Assembly (NCBI GenBank): GCA_017303475.1
Contig: JAFLBO010000021.1
Location: forward strand, 1-64,000
Direction of reading: 5' to 3'
DNA length: 64,000 bases
Origin: Chitinophagales bacterium
Lineage (GTDB): Bacteria; Bacteroidota; Bacteroidia; Chitinophagales; Saprospiraceae
The notes under the pieces are model-generated. The model was not told where the DNA came from and searched no databases. It worked only from the letters and a program-made list of their open reading frames with translations. The translations under genes and the position numbers were made by a program. The stretch's first letter is position 1. Each line of letters starts with the position of its first letter. Below are positions 10,101-18,097 of the stretch, in pieces.

Positions 10101-13100
10101 ACCCCGATCCGATTCTGTAACGGGAATTTCCACCGAAGCCAGGTTTTTTACCCTGCCGCTCACCCATTCAGGTTTCAGCAGGTTGTCATTTTGCATTTGA
10201 GTAAAGAAAAAGTGCAAGCCTTCTTCCTTGCCACCAAATACAAACCGGGCTGTTTCGCCAGGTTCCAGGGTGGTTTTTTCAGCCGCAACACCTGGATACT
10301 CAAAGCGATTTCCAGGGCCCCATGCCCGCACGAATTTTTCTATTTCTATAGCTTCTCCATTGGAATCGGTGGTACGCAGGGTTACTACATACCAGCCTTC
10401 CTGCATTCTACCTTCATGCAAATCAACACTTTGCGCAGCGCCGGTATTAAATTTGACTGTTCGGGTAAAATCTTCACGTCCCCAATTTGCCGGATTGTCT
10501 TCATCTTTCCAGGCCAGATCCGGGAACAGGTTTTCAAAGGTTGCTTTAGGGATAACCGGCAGATCTGGCTGTTCCCATAACCTTTTTCGGTAAAGTATTT
10601 TCGGCGCAACCAGTTTTTGAACAGTAATAGTACCTGCAGCAGCCTGCGGCTGTCCAGCCATGTTCGTGGTATTCAAACCAATTTTTTTCAAACTATCCAA
10701 CGCAATGGCATCAGGCAGGTTCCATTCCACTTGCAAGGCAACATAACCCACGCTCACAAATGCCTGGCTGCTATGGGTTTCGCCAGTGATATCGGTTACA
10801 TCTACATATACCTGATAATCAAACACTGGTTTGTCCTTTTTAGGAATTGCTGCATCCGGTATAGCTTTAAAATTAATGGTAAAGCTGCCATCTGCACCGC
10901 TACTGGTGGTACCATTGGCGATCTCCATGGAAGGCGAATCTGAATAAGCCACCTTACGCCAATAGTTCATAAAATCCCAATAGGGGAAACGCGCTACCCG
11001 GACTACCCGGTATTTTACCTGAGCGCCGTCTACCACACTTCCGGCATAGTTTTTTGCCTCTCCTTTAACTGTAACCGTTTCATTCAGGCGAATAGCGCCT
11101 TCCACAGGCTTAGTGGTTACTTCAAAGCGCGGACGCTTGTATTCTTCCACGTTAAAAAAGCTGGAGCCCTGGGCGCCATCAGAAGCCTGAATACTCATGC
11201 TACCCATTAATCCGGTAGATGGAGCTGTGAAAGTGCCATTGAAAGTGCCGAATTCATTGGACTTCACTTTCAGGGTGCTTTTTACCTGTCGGTTGGCATC
11301 GTGAAAACGAACGGTTATGCTGCGGTTGGGTATAATGGTTGGGGTTTTACCGGATTTATACCCAGGGCTAAACAGGATGCCCTTAAAATATACGGTTTGC
11401 CCCGGACGGTATATTGACCTGTCGGTGAAAAACATAACCTGAGGCTGGATAGTTGGTTCTCCACCCTGGCGGTACGAATACGCCTGACCGATCCAAAGGC
11501 TGTCGGCGCCCATCCGAGCCAATACCTGCAAACCCTGGCCAACCGGAATATTTTTGCCGGACACAAAACCATCGCGGTCGCTGGTGGCAGTGGTAGACAG
11601 TTTAAACTTTTGCATACCACTATCCCAATCAGTGCGGAAAAAACTCAATTGAACATCGGCTAACGGGGCGCCGGTGTTCCGGTGAGCCATTACGAACTGG
11701 GTTTGTCCGTCTTCCTGATATTGTACAGCGGCCAGGTTGGATACCACAAAGTTGGCATAACTGGAAATGGTAGTGATGGGGTTGAGGTCATCGCTGCTGG
11801 ATACAATAACCCAGTAATTGCCCAATGGAAGCTTATCCAGGTAAATTTCCGTTTGGTGTTGCTGATAATCTACAGGGTCCTGAATGTCCCAGCTTTTGGT
11901 TTGAACCGGTTTTTGTTTTTTCAGGAAGTCGTATTGTTCGTTGTAAGGAATAGCCTCCCAGCGTTCGCGGTCGAAATCCAGTTTAACCACTCTTACCCAA
12001 ACCTTTTTCAGATTGCGGTAATTAAGTTGAACCAGCACGGACTGATCCGGCAGGTTTACACCTTCTACAGTGGAACTGATTTCAGGGCGTTCAATGTCTT
12101 TCAACAGGTTTTCACTGATCCGGGCGCCGTAGCTGCCAGGGTAGCGCTGCATGGCCTCTTTAAGTTCAGCCACCGCCCGTTTGGCATTTTCGGACTGCTT
12201 TGCTTTGTCTGAGGCATTTTCATATTGCATTCCGTACAGATGTGCTGCGATCTGGTAGGAAATTTCGGCCTGGGAGGCATAACCTTCGGCAGATTTTTTG
12301 AGGCTTTCCAGGGCTTTGAGGTACAAGGCAGATTTGTTCTCCAACACAGAGTTGCCGTACACAAATTGCAGGCGCAACAAATCGGCGTCAATCAGGGCGG
12401 GTTTCCTGGATGCCAAGTCCAGACCCGGGGCAGCGCTGTGAGCCCCCAGCACCTTTTGGAACAACCGGATGGCGCGCCATTTTTCGGAGTCGGTATCCTT
12501 TGTATCGTATGTGTTTTGTACAAACTGGGTATACGGTGCAAAATCTTTTTCCTGATCTAACTGGAAAACATAAGCAGGTTCTGTGAGGTAGCTGCGTTCA
12601 TTGCTGAAATGTGCCAGTGCCCGGTGTGCCAGCAAATCGAATAGGGTAGGGCGGAGCGGCTGCTTGCCAATGGAGTCGTTGGCGCCGGGAGTCAATACAT
12701 CCCGGAATTGTGTGGTCTGAATACCACGCAGCAGGGCATCCTGACTCACGGAAGCATCGTATAATGCCAGCGCATGTTTTTCAATTTGTGCAGCGCTCCA
12801 GGTGAGTATATCGCCTCCTTCTCCTTCCGGAATGGGGGTGCGTTGTTTGATTTTCCAGGATTGGCTTTGCAAGTAGGTGGCGTATAGTTGCCCCAGAATG
12901 CTTTGCAGCACCGATTTTTCCGGTTGCGCGGCGGTCAGGCTCTCTTTTTCCATCAGGTTGATGGCATTAGTGAGGCCGTCTTCATCCAGCATAGTGATGA
13001 ATTTTCCCCTATGAAGCAAAGCTTTGACGATTTGCTGTCCGTTTTTGTCTTTTTGGGCACGTGCGTAGATGGCCTCTGTTTTTTCCAGAGCACTTTTGTA

Positions 13101-13325
13101 AAGCCCTTCAGCCTGTAGACTATCTACGATTTTCCAGTCGTCAGGATAATCGCCAGGTGCTGATGGCAGGGCGGAAATGGGCATGTTGGTGTCGGGTTTG
13201 TTTTTGATGTTTGTGGTGGGTTGTTCCTTTTTACCAAATGATTTGCAAGCTACAATAGCCGACAGAGTCAGGGTAGTAAACAGGGCTAAAACGGTTAAGC
13301 GGGATGCTTGATAAGGGAAATTCAT
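7161..13325 (-). CDS. Alpha-2-macroglobulin family lipoprotein with CxEQ thioester motif
   Basis: Giant 2,054-residue periplasmic protein. The N-terminus is a lipoprotein signal (LTLSAIVAC, lipobox Cys at about 27), followed by a spacer rich in helices, then MG/MG2 beta-sandwich domains (QVMFFTDRSIYRPGQTVYFKG near 640-660 is the characteristic MG2 entry), a bait-like region, and the thioester domain with PHECSEQ (Cys1513). A TPR-like helical toroid (WPWFTGGPDNWY...) follows. The Cys-x-Glu-Gln set allows a covalent trapping thioester as in animal A2M. Bacterial A2Ms are thought to protect the periplasm from invading proteases. It is divergent from the DUF3667 gene. A second, differently anchored A2M lies at 28734-34388. 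Confidence 0.92.
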   Translation of the reverse strand: MNFPYQASRLTVLALFTTLTLSAIVACKSFGKKEQPTTNIKNKPDTNMPISALPSAPGDYPDDWKIVDSLQAEGLYKSALEKTEAIYARAQKDKNGQQIVKALLHRGKFITMLDEDGLTNAINLMEKESLTAAQPEKSVLQSILGQLYATYLQSQSWKIKQRTPIPEGEGGDILTWSAAQIEKHALALYDASVSQDALLRGIQTTQFRDVLTPGANDSIGKQPLRPTLFDLLAHRALAHFSNERSYLTEPAYVFQLDQEKDFAPYTQFVQNTYDTKDTDSEKWRAIRLFQKVLGAHSAAPGLDLASRKPALIDADLLRLQFVYGNSVLENKSALYLKALESLKKSAEGYASQAEISYQIAAHLYGMQYENASDKAKQSENAKRAVAELKEAMQRYPGSYGARISENLLKDIERPEISSTVEGVNLPDQSVLVQLNYRNLKKVWVRVVKLDFDRERWEAIPYNEQYDFLKKQKPVQTKSWDIQDPVDYQQHQTEIYLDKLPLGNYWVIVSSSDDLNPITTISSYANFVVSNLAAVQYQEDGQTQFVMAHRNTGAPLADVQLSFFRTDWDSGMQKFKLSTTATSDRDGFVSGKNIPVGQGLQVLARMGADSLWIGQAYSYRQGGEPTIQPQVMFFTDRSIYRPGQTVYFKGILFSPGYKSGKTPTIIPNRSITVRFHDANRQVKSTLKVKSNEFGTFNGTFTAPSTGLMGSMSIQASDGAQGSSFFNVEEYKRPRFEVTTKPVEGAIRLNETVTVKGEAKNYAGSVVDGAQVKYRVVRVARFPYWDFMNYWRKVAYSDSPSMEIANGTTSSGADGSFTINFKAIPDAAIPKKDKPVFDYQVYVDVTDITGETHSSQAFVSVGYVALQVEWNLPDAIALDSLKKIGLNTTNMAGQPQAAAGTITVQKLVAPKILYRKRLWEQPDLPVIPKATFENLFPDLAWKDEDNPANWGREDFTRTVKFNTGAAQSVDLHEGRMQEGWYVVTLRTTDSNGEAIEIEKFVRAWGPGNRFEYPGVAAEKTTLEPGETARFVFGGKEEGLHFFFTQMQNDNLLKPEWVSGRVKNLASVEIPVTESDRGGIPTYSFCVKNNRIYGVNHIFLTIPWSNKDLNISYETFRDKLAPGQQEEWRIKISGPKKEKVAAEMVAAMYDASLDQFAPHSWSEIPFPIANSYIHFESGQSFGIQVGINHLDYSQPTNNPYRTYQELNLFDFPIWGQRREYMMSERMMMAAPAGEGRVMKKMEEEVVADVQAGNVAAAKPGAPPQTPEPIKTEAAKPEPSIRKNLNETVFFFPDLRTDADGNIILKFKMNEALTRWKLLTYTHTKDLKQVRSVKEVVTQKELMIIANPPRFLRQGDDIEISAKVSNLSANKLEGNATLTLLNALDASNVDAAFGLAKNNRIARFSILPGQSGAVSWRIKVPDDYAGAITWQITASAGNFQDGEESTIPVVSNRMLVTETMPIALRGNQSRTFTFENLKAQPENGSLKSHKYTLEFTSNPVWYAVQSLPYLMEYPHECSEQIFSRMYANTLASSVVEKMPQIKRVYERWKGTDAMKSNLSKNQELKYALLEETPWVLDAQNEEQQKQNIALLFDLNKMASEQEKALRTLKERQLGTGGWPWFTGGPDNWYITQYIATGFMHLRKLGAINLNSDPQTDQMVDKAMNYCQRKLNDQYERLEKEVQKGNTKWEDDHLDGMAIQFLYLQSFAPMDRPSKQIGYYLGQAEKYWLGKGLYQEGMLALALHRFGRKEAAQRIVASLRERATMKDELGMYWPVDWGFYWYQMPVETQALMVEVFSEVANDQKSVEELRIWLLKNKQTNRWESTKATAEAVYALLLNNGQANSWLSNNQTVKVSIGGKPMKVDEVEPGSGYFKQAWNGNEVKRSWADIKVDNPNSNIVWGAAYWQYFEDLDKIKDFKKTPLTIVKQLYLEENSATGPVLKPISEGQSLKRGDKVKVRIEIRVDRPMEFVHLKDMRAAGLEPVNVLSGYRWQGGLGYYESTRDLATHFFIDYLPAGTYVFEYPLLVSLRGDMSNGITTMQCMYAPEFTSHSKGVRVKVD

Positions 13326-13511
13326 ATGATTGGATCAAAAGTTATTGTCTGGAGTACTGGGATAGGCTGTTTGGCAAAATTACAGCATTAGAGATGCGCC
13401 TGAACGTAAAATTACATGCCAAAAGTCAAATTTCTTTTTATCTAAATCGACGAATGACTATTTCCGTTCCCTGATTCCCTATTTCTTTGCTGGAACCGAA
13501 ATCTAACTGGT

Positions 13512-14684
13512 ATGGAACATACAGACGAGCCTCAAGTAGAAAAGCCACCTAAACGCCGTTGTAAAAATTGCGATGGTAAACTTTCACGCTCAGGTGATTT
13601 TTGTCCGCACTGTGGTCAGAAGGATTTTGACGGTCGGGTGCGTATGCGGGATTTATTGACCAAATTTTTCACCAACCTGACCCATTTGGATGGAAAATTC
13701 GTCAAAATGTGCTGGCATTTGCTCATTCCGGCCAAAGTGACCATTGAGTATTTTCAAGGGCGAATCAAGCGGTATCCACATCCGGTGCAGTTTTTCTTTA
13801 TTGTCATGTTCTTTTTTCTGCTCACGTTCAGTGGCAAGTTTAATGGCGCCAGAATGGATTCTACCAACGGGAATTTCAACTTGAAGGTAGGTGGAGAGGA
13901 TAGTACTATGAATAGGGAGCTAGCCAAAATATTGTCTGAAAAAGGTTTGATGGAAGTTTTGCAGGAATATGAATTGACCAAAAAATATACATCAAATGTT
14001 GATTCGCTGCCCATAACCTGGCAAACTCCGGAAGTCAGGATGGCTGTTGATTCCCTGGTCCGAAAAGTGGATGGACCCTTAATTCAGGCAGCGCGATATT
14101 TACTTCAGGTTAGTGCTTCTTCCAAGGATAATTCAGGACAGGACTCTATTTATCTGTCACTTCTGCTCACAGGAATAAATGTCTCAACCAAGGATCTGGT
14201 TGAACTTAGCCCGGACTCAATTATCAGCAGGTATAAAATTAGCAGCTGGGATGAGAAGATCATGCTCAGGCAGGGTATAAAATCGCTTCAGGACCCCAAA
14301 ATGCTGGTCAACAGATATGTAGGCAGCTTTGCCTGGACCATTTTGGTGCTTATTGCATTGATGTCGTTGCTGTTATATCTGATGTATTGGAAAAGCAACA
14401 AATACTACGTGGAGCATTTTATCTTTACTATGCACCAGCAATCAGGCGCCTTTATGCTGCTGACTATTTTATTTGCTTTTAATGACTATATTTTGGAGGT
14501 GGAATGGCTGGGTTTACCTGTTATTGGTTGGATTGGAGTTTCATTGTTGCTGGCCATGAAACGATTTTATCAGCAATCGTGGCCCTGGACGGTGTTGAAG
14601 TGGCTGGTATTTTGTTCTTTGTATCTGCTTCTGATGATAGTGGTTTTTATTGCCACATTGTTGGTGGTGATTATATTGTTTTGA
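13512..14684 (+). CDS. DUF3667 zinc-ribbon membrane protein
   Basis: Protein of 390 residues with an N-terminal zinc ribbon (CKNCDGKLSRSGDFCPHCGQ, about 17-36). The conserved DUF3667 stretch follows (DLLTKFFTNLTHLDGKF and the PHPVQFFFIVMFFFLLTF membrane segment). After a soluble insert of about 150 residues come three or four more transmembrane helices at the C-terminus (about 275-390). The family is widespread in Bacteroidota and has no assigned function. The gene is divergent from the first alpha-2-macroglobulin gene across a 186-bp gap. Confidence 0.85.
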   Translation: MEHTDEPQVEKPPKRRCKNCDGKLSRSGDFCPHCGQKDFDGRVRMRDLLTKFFTNLTHLDGKFVKMCWHLLIPAKVTIEYFQGRIKRYPHPVQFFFIVMFFFLLTFSGKFNGARMDSTNGNFNLKVGGEDSTMNRELAKILSEKGLMEVLQEYELTKKYTSNVDSLPITWQTPEVRMAVDSLVRKVDGPLIQAARYLLQVSASSKDNSGQDSIYLSLLLTGINVSTKDLVELSPDSIISRYKISSWDEKIMLRQGIKSLQDPKMLVNRYVGSFAWTILVLIALMSLLLYLMYWKSNKYYVEHFIFTMHQQSGAFMLLTILFAFNDYILEVEWLGLPVIGWIGVSLLLAMKRFYQQSWPWTVLKWLVFCSLYLLLMIVVFIATLLVVIILF

Positions 14685-14789
14685 GGAATGTAAAAGGCTA
14701 ATTGTTTATCATCACTTGCCGAGATTTTAATTTTCCAGGATTTGCTTTTTCAGGCCCCAAACTTTGCTGATGTTTGCCTTTTATACGGT

Positions 14790-15025
14790 TGACGGTGGAC
14801 GGTGGACGGTGTGTGGGTAGTTAGATTAATGTGAGTTGTCATCCCCGGCAGGGAACCTACACAAGCCTAGCTGCGGGCAATCCTTTTTGCCAGGGGATAA
14901 TCTCGCAGCCAGGCTTGTGTAGGTCCCGATTCTCGGGATGACAACTCACATTAATCTAACTACCCACACACCGTCCACCGTAGGCCGTCCACCGTCCACC
15001 GTCAACCGTAAGCCGTCCACCGTCC
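14790..15025. repeat. Long inverted-repeat complex between DUF3667 gene and xylA
   Basis: Arms 14799-14845 and 14935-14981 are perfect 47-nt reverse complements. Inside them a second stem pairs 14851-14875 with 14904-14927 with few mismatches. Outside, the 7-nt word acggtgg is tandemly repeated on the left and its complement on the right, running to within a few bases of the xylA ATG at 15026. The inner word ggcttgtgtaggtccc (14912-14927) recurs in reverse complement at 50919-50934. I see no gene in this 341-bp gap. Confidence 0.85.
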
Positions 15026-16336
15026 ATGAATACATTTTTTCCCGGCATTGCTAAAATCGCCTTTGAAGGCCCCAAATCTGATAACCCACTGGCTTTTCGC
15101 TGGTATGATGCCAACCAAAAGGTGGGCGGCAAAACCATGCGTGAACATTTCAAGTTTGCCATGGCTTATTGGCATACACTCTGCGGTACGGGTGGTGATC
15201 CGTTTGGCCCGGGCACAAAGCAATTTCCATGGCTACAGCGGAAAAAGCCACTGGATCAGGCGCGCGATAAAATGGACGCTGCTTTTGAATTTGCTACCAA
15301 ATTGGGGCTGGAATACTATTGTTTCCACGATTTCGACCTCGTTCAGGAAGGTGATACGCTGCGGGAAAGCGAGCGGCGTCTGAATCAGATAACGGATTAT
15401 GCCTTGGAAAAACAAAAAGATACCGGCCTTAAGGTGCTTTGGGGTACGGCCAATCTGTTTTCCCACCCCAGGTATATGAACGGTGCGGCTACCAATCCGG
15501 ATTTTCAGGTGGTGGCCTGGGCAGGGGCGCAGGTGAAAAACGCCCTGGATGCCACCATTAAACTTGGCGGCGAAAACTATGTGTTCTGGGGTGGTAGAGA
15601 GGGCTATATGAGTCTGCTGAATACCAACATGAAACGCGAACTGGATCATCTGGCGCGTTTCCTGCATATGGCCAAGGATTATGCGCGAAAGGCGGGTTTT
15701 AAGGGTGTTTTCTTCATTGAACCTAAACCAATGGAGCCGATGAAACACCAGTACGACTTTGATGCGGCTACCAGTATAGGTTTCCTGCGGGAATACGGGC
15801 TGGATAAAGACTTCAAGCTCAATGTGGAAGTGAACCATGCTACCCTGGCGCATCATACCTTCCAGCATGAGCTGCAGGTGGCTGCCAATGCAGGTATGCT
15901 GGGTTCCATTGATGCCAACCGTGGCGATTACCAGAATGGCTGGGATACGGATCAGTTCCCCAATAATGTTTACGAACTCACTGAAGCGTTTCTGGTGATC
16001 CTTCAGGCTGGCGGTTTTGCCGGTGGAGGTATTAATTTTGATGCTAAAACCCGGCGTAATTCCACAGATCTGGCCGATTTGTTCTACGCGCACATTGGCG
16101 GTATGGATGCCTTCGCGCGGGCGCTCCTGGCTGCGCATGAGATTTTGGAAAACTCGGATTACCGCAAACTGCTGCAGGAACGTTATGCCTCTTTTGATAC
16201 AGAAGAAGGTCGTGCCTTCGCATCAGGCAAATTGAAAATCAAGGATTTGCGCAATATTGCCCTGGGAGGTGGGGAACCTCAACAACGCAGTGGAAAACAG
16301 GAATTGCTGGAGAATTTGTTGTCGAGGTATGTGTAG
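15026..16336 (+). CDS. xylA: Xylose isomerase
   Basis: Interconverts D-xylose and D-xylulose (and D-glucose/fructose); a cytoplasmic TIM-barrel metalloenzyme. The 436-residue length fits the class II (long) type. Visible active-site motifs are YCFHDFDL (catalytic His near 101), FWGGREGY (near 188-195), FIEPKPMEPMKHQYDFD (metal-binding Glu near 232), NVEVNHATLAHHTFQHEL and DANRGDYQNGWDTDQFP. No xylulokinase or xylose transporter lies beside it, so it is not part of a visible xylose operon here. The ATG at 15026 sits a few bases after a repeated-word array. The 3' end is incorporated into a palindrome. Confidence 0.97.
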   Translation: MNTFFPGIAKIAFEGPKSDNPLAFRWYDANQKVGGKTMREHFKFAMAYWHTLCGTGGDPFGPGTKQFPWLQRKKPLDQARDKMDAAFEFATKLGLEYYCFHDFDLVQEGDTLRESERRLNQITDYALEKQKDTGLKVLWGTANLFSHPRYMNGAATNPDFQVVAWAGAQVKNALDATIKLGGENYVFWGGREGYMSLLNTNMKRELDHLARFLHMAKDYARKAGFKGVFFIEPKPMEPMKHQYDFDAATSIGFLREYGLDKDFKLNVEVNHATLAHHTFQHELQVAANAGMLGSIDANRGDYQNGWDTDQFPNNVYELTEAFLVILQAGGFAGGGINFDAKTRRNSTDLADLFYAHIGGMDAFARALLAAHEILENSDYRKLLQERYASFDTEEGRAFASGKLKIKDLRNIALGGGEPQQRSGKQELLENLLSRYV

Positions 16337-16383
16337 GTTATAGACCTCGTAGGTTTTAAAAACCTACGAGGTCTATAACCTAC
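16333..16383. repeat. Perfect 25-nt-arm palindrome containing the xylA stop codon
   Basis: Arms 16333-16357 and 16359-16383 are perfect reverse complements about one central base. The left arm contains the TAG stop (16334-16336) of xylA. The word cctacgaggt appears twice, at 16363-16372 and again at 16380-16389. It lies between convergent genes and probably acts as a bidirectional terminator. Confidence 0.85.
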
Positions 16384-16407
16384 GAGGTTCAATGCCAACA
16401 CCACCGT

Positions 16408-17847
16408 TTACATTTTGAGCACCTTGCCCGTCAGGATACCCTGTTTGCCTTGGTACATAATCAGGTATAGGCCACCGGGTAAATCACTTAAATCCAGGTT
16501 GATGCGGTCTGTTCGTTCCACTTTTTGCCTTTTTTCCAGATTGCCGGATAATCGGTACACCAATAGTTCACCATCGTTCCAGCCTTCTGGCAGTGAGATA
16601 GATATCGTATTCGTGGTCGGATTAGGCTCCGGCTGAAGCGTGGCTTTAATGGAAGGGGAATTGGTCTGGGTAAATACCCAGTCGGGCTTAATGGTTCCAA
16701 ATATGGTATCACCCTGAATAACAGCTCCGGTCAGGGTTTCTCCGCCAGAATTATCTATAAAATTGTATTGGTAATTAGTCCTTCCCAATTGCTTTCGAAA
16801 CACTTCACAGTAACGTTCTTCAGACCTACAGTCAATACCGCCATCAATAAAGGTCAGCCAATTATCTGGATCAACTGGCACCTGGTAAACGGCACATGTA
16901 TCATTATCTGGCGCTCCAAAGAGCTGTTTTTTTCCCAATATTATACCCTGATTGAAAAAAGTGGCGTAGGAATAACCTTCCCATGGTACTGATAACAACT
17001 GGCCATGATGGTTGGCAATTCGAAGCCAATCCTGTTTAAAGTACTTAAGGACAATGGTATCTTTCTTGAATTCAGTGTAGTTAAACATGCCAAAAACCTT
17101 CTTCACGGATCTTCGTTCTACCGTATAGCTAAAGGAATCTGCGGCATTATTAACCTGGTTCTCCAGGAAAGTAAGTTTACAGGATTCAGTTGTTTCACCG
17201 GATAATGCATTGGAATAAAAACTATACTGTAGCACATCCCCCACCTGATAATCAAAGAAATCCGACATTCGATACAACCTGTCGCCCAGCCCAGCCGTTT
17301 CCAGTCCGGTAAGTTTAACCTGGGCATTTTGGTTCAGGTAATCAGGCGCTTCCACCAGGCCATGATGTTTGGATAGCTTCCAAACGGCGCCGTTGCTGAA
17401 AGTGATGGTTTTTACAGAATCCGTTACCCCTAAAATTTGCGTTTCTTCCAGGTTGGTTACACTGGCCTGAGTATTGCTTTCCTGAACTGCCAGCCAGGAT
17501 TGTCCGAGGCCTGCATAAGGCTGCAGAACGATGGCGGTGTCCAGAAAAAAACTCTGATGCTCAATGATCAGCTGTCCATTCGCCGCCAGGGTCATGGTTT
17601 GCCCCAAAAATTGTCCCTGATCCTTCAGCGCCACCAGTTCCCCAAAGTTTTTCCATCGAATGATGCGGTTGAGGTAATAGATGGTGTTATTGCCGAATTG
17701 CCTTGTGGAATCAATGCGCAAACTGTGCGTTACATGATTGGAGTCTGGTAGTCGGTAATGCTGGGTTTCACCGGGTACAACCGGTAGCCAATTTTGGGCA
17801 AAAGTCCCAAAGGGCAGGCAGAGAAGTAGTAGCAAGGATAGTTTCAT
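16408..17847 (-). CDS. T9SS-exported protein of unknown function
   Basis: Protein of 479 residues with a signal peptide (MKLSLLLLLCLPFGTFAQ). The C-terminal Por-type sorting domain has the pattern EPNPTTNTISISLPEGWNDG, then LVYRLSGNLEKRQKV, then GGLYLIMYQGKQGILTGKVLKM. The body (about 20-390) is beta-rich, with several Tyr/Trp-rich strands and a few cysteines. I recognise no enzyme domain in it. Secretion by the type IX system to the surface is well supported; nothing indicates its function. It is convergent with xylA. Confidence 0.85.
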   Translation of the reverse strand: MKLSLLLLLCLPFGTFAQNWLPVVPGETQHYRLPDSNHVTHSLRIDSTRQFGNNTIYYLNRIIRWKNFGELVALKDQGQFLGQTMTLAANGQLIIEHQSFFLDTAIVLQPYAGLGQSWLAVQESNTQASVTNLEETQILGVTDSVKTITFSNGAVWKLSKHHGLVEAPDYLNQNAQVKLTGLETAGLGDRLYRMSDFFDYQVGDVLQYSFYSNALSGETTESCKLTFLENQVNNAADSFSYTVERRSVKKVFGMFNYTEFKKDTIVLKYFKQDWLRIANHHGQLLSVPWEGYSYATFFNQGIILGKKQLFGAPDNDTCAVYQVPVDPDNWLTFIDGGIDCRSEERYCEVFRKQLGRTNYQYNFIDNSGGETLTGAVIQGDTIFGTIKPDWVFTQTNSPSIKATLQPEPNPTTNTISISLPEGWNDGELLVYRLSGNLEKRQKVERTDRINLDLSDLPGGLYLIMYQGKQGILTGKVLKM

Positions 17848-18097
17848 AAGTAGGTGTGTTTAGCCTAAAAGTACTTTGATAAAGCATATAAATTGATATA
17901 AACTGATGGTTTTGACTAATTTAAGCATAAAATCAGATGTAATGCAGGATCCTATTTCAGGTAGTAAAATGTCGGCAAGGCGGCAAAAGCGCAATTAGCC
18001 CCAATCATTATTGGTATTAAAAATATTTTTCGAGCCCGAAATCAAGCGAAATTACCTTGTGGGTTGCAAAATCCACGCCGTTTAACCAACACCGATT

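Noticed and set aside
15233..16138. A 301-codon open frame antisense to xylA
   Set aside because: Fully overlaps the conserved xylose isomerase gene; no recognisable protein motif, so it is a shadow.
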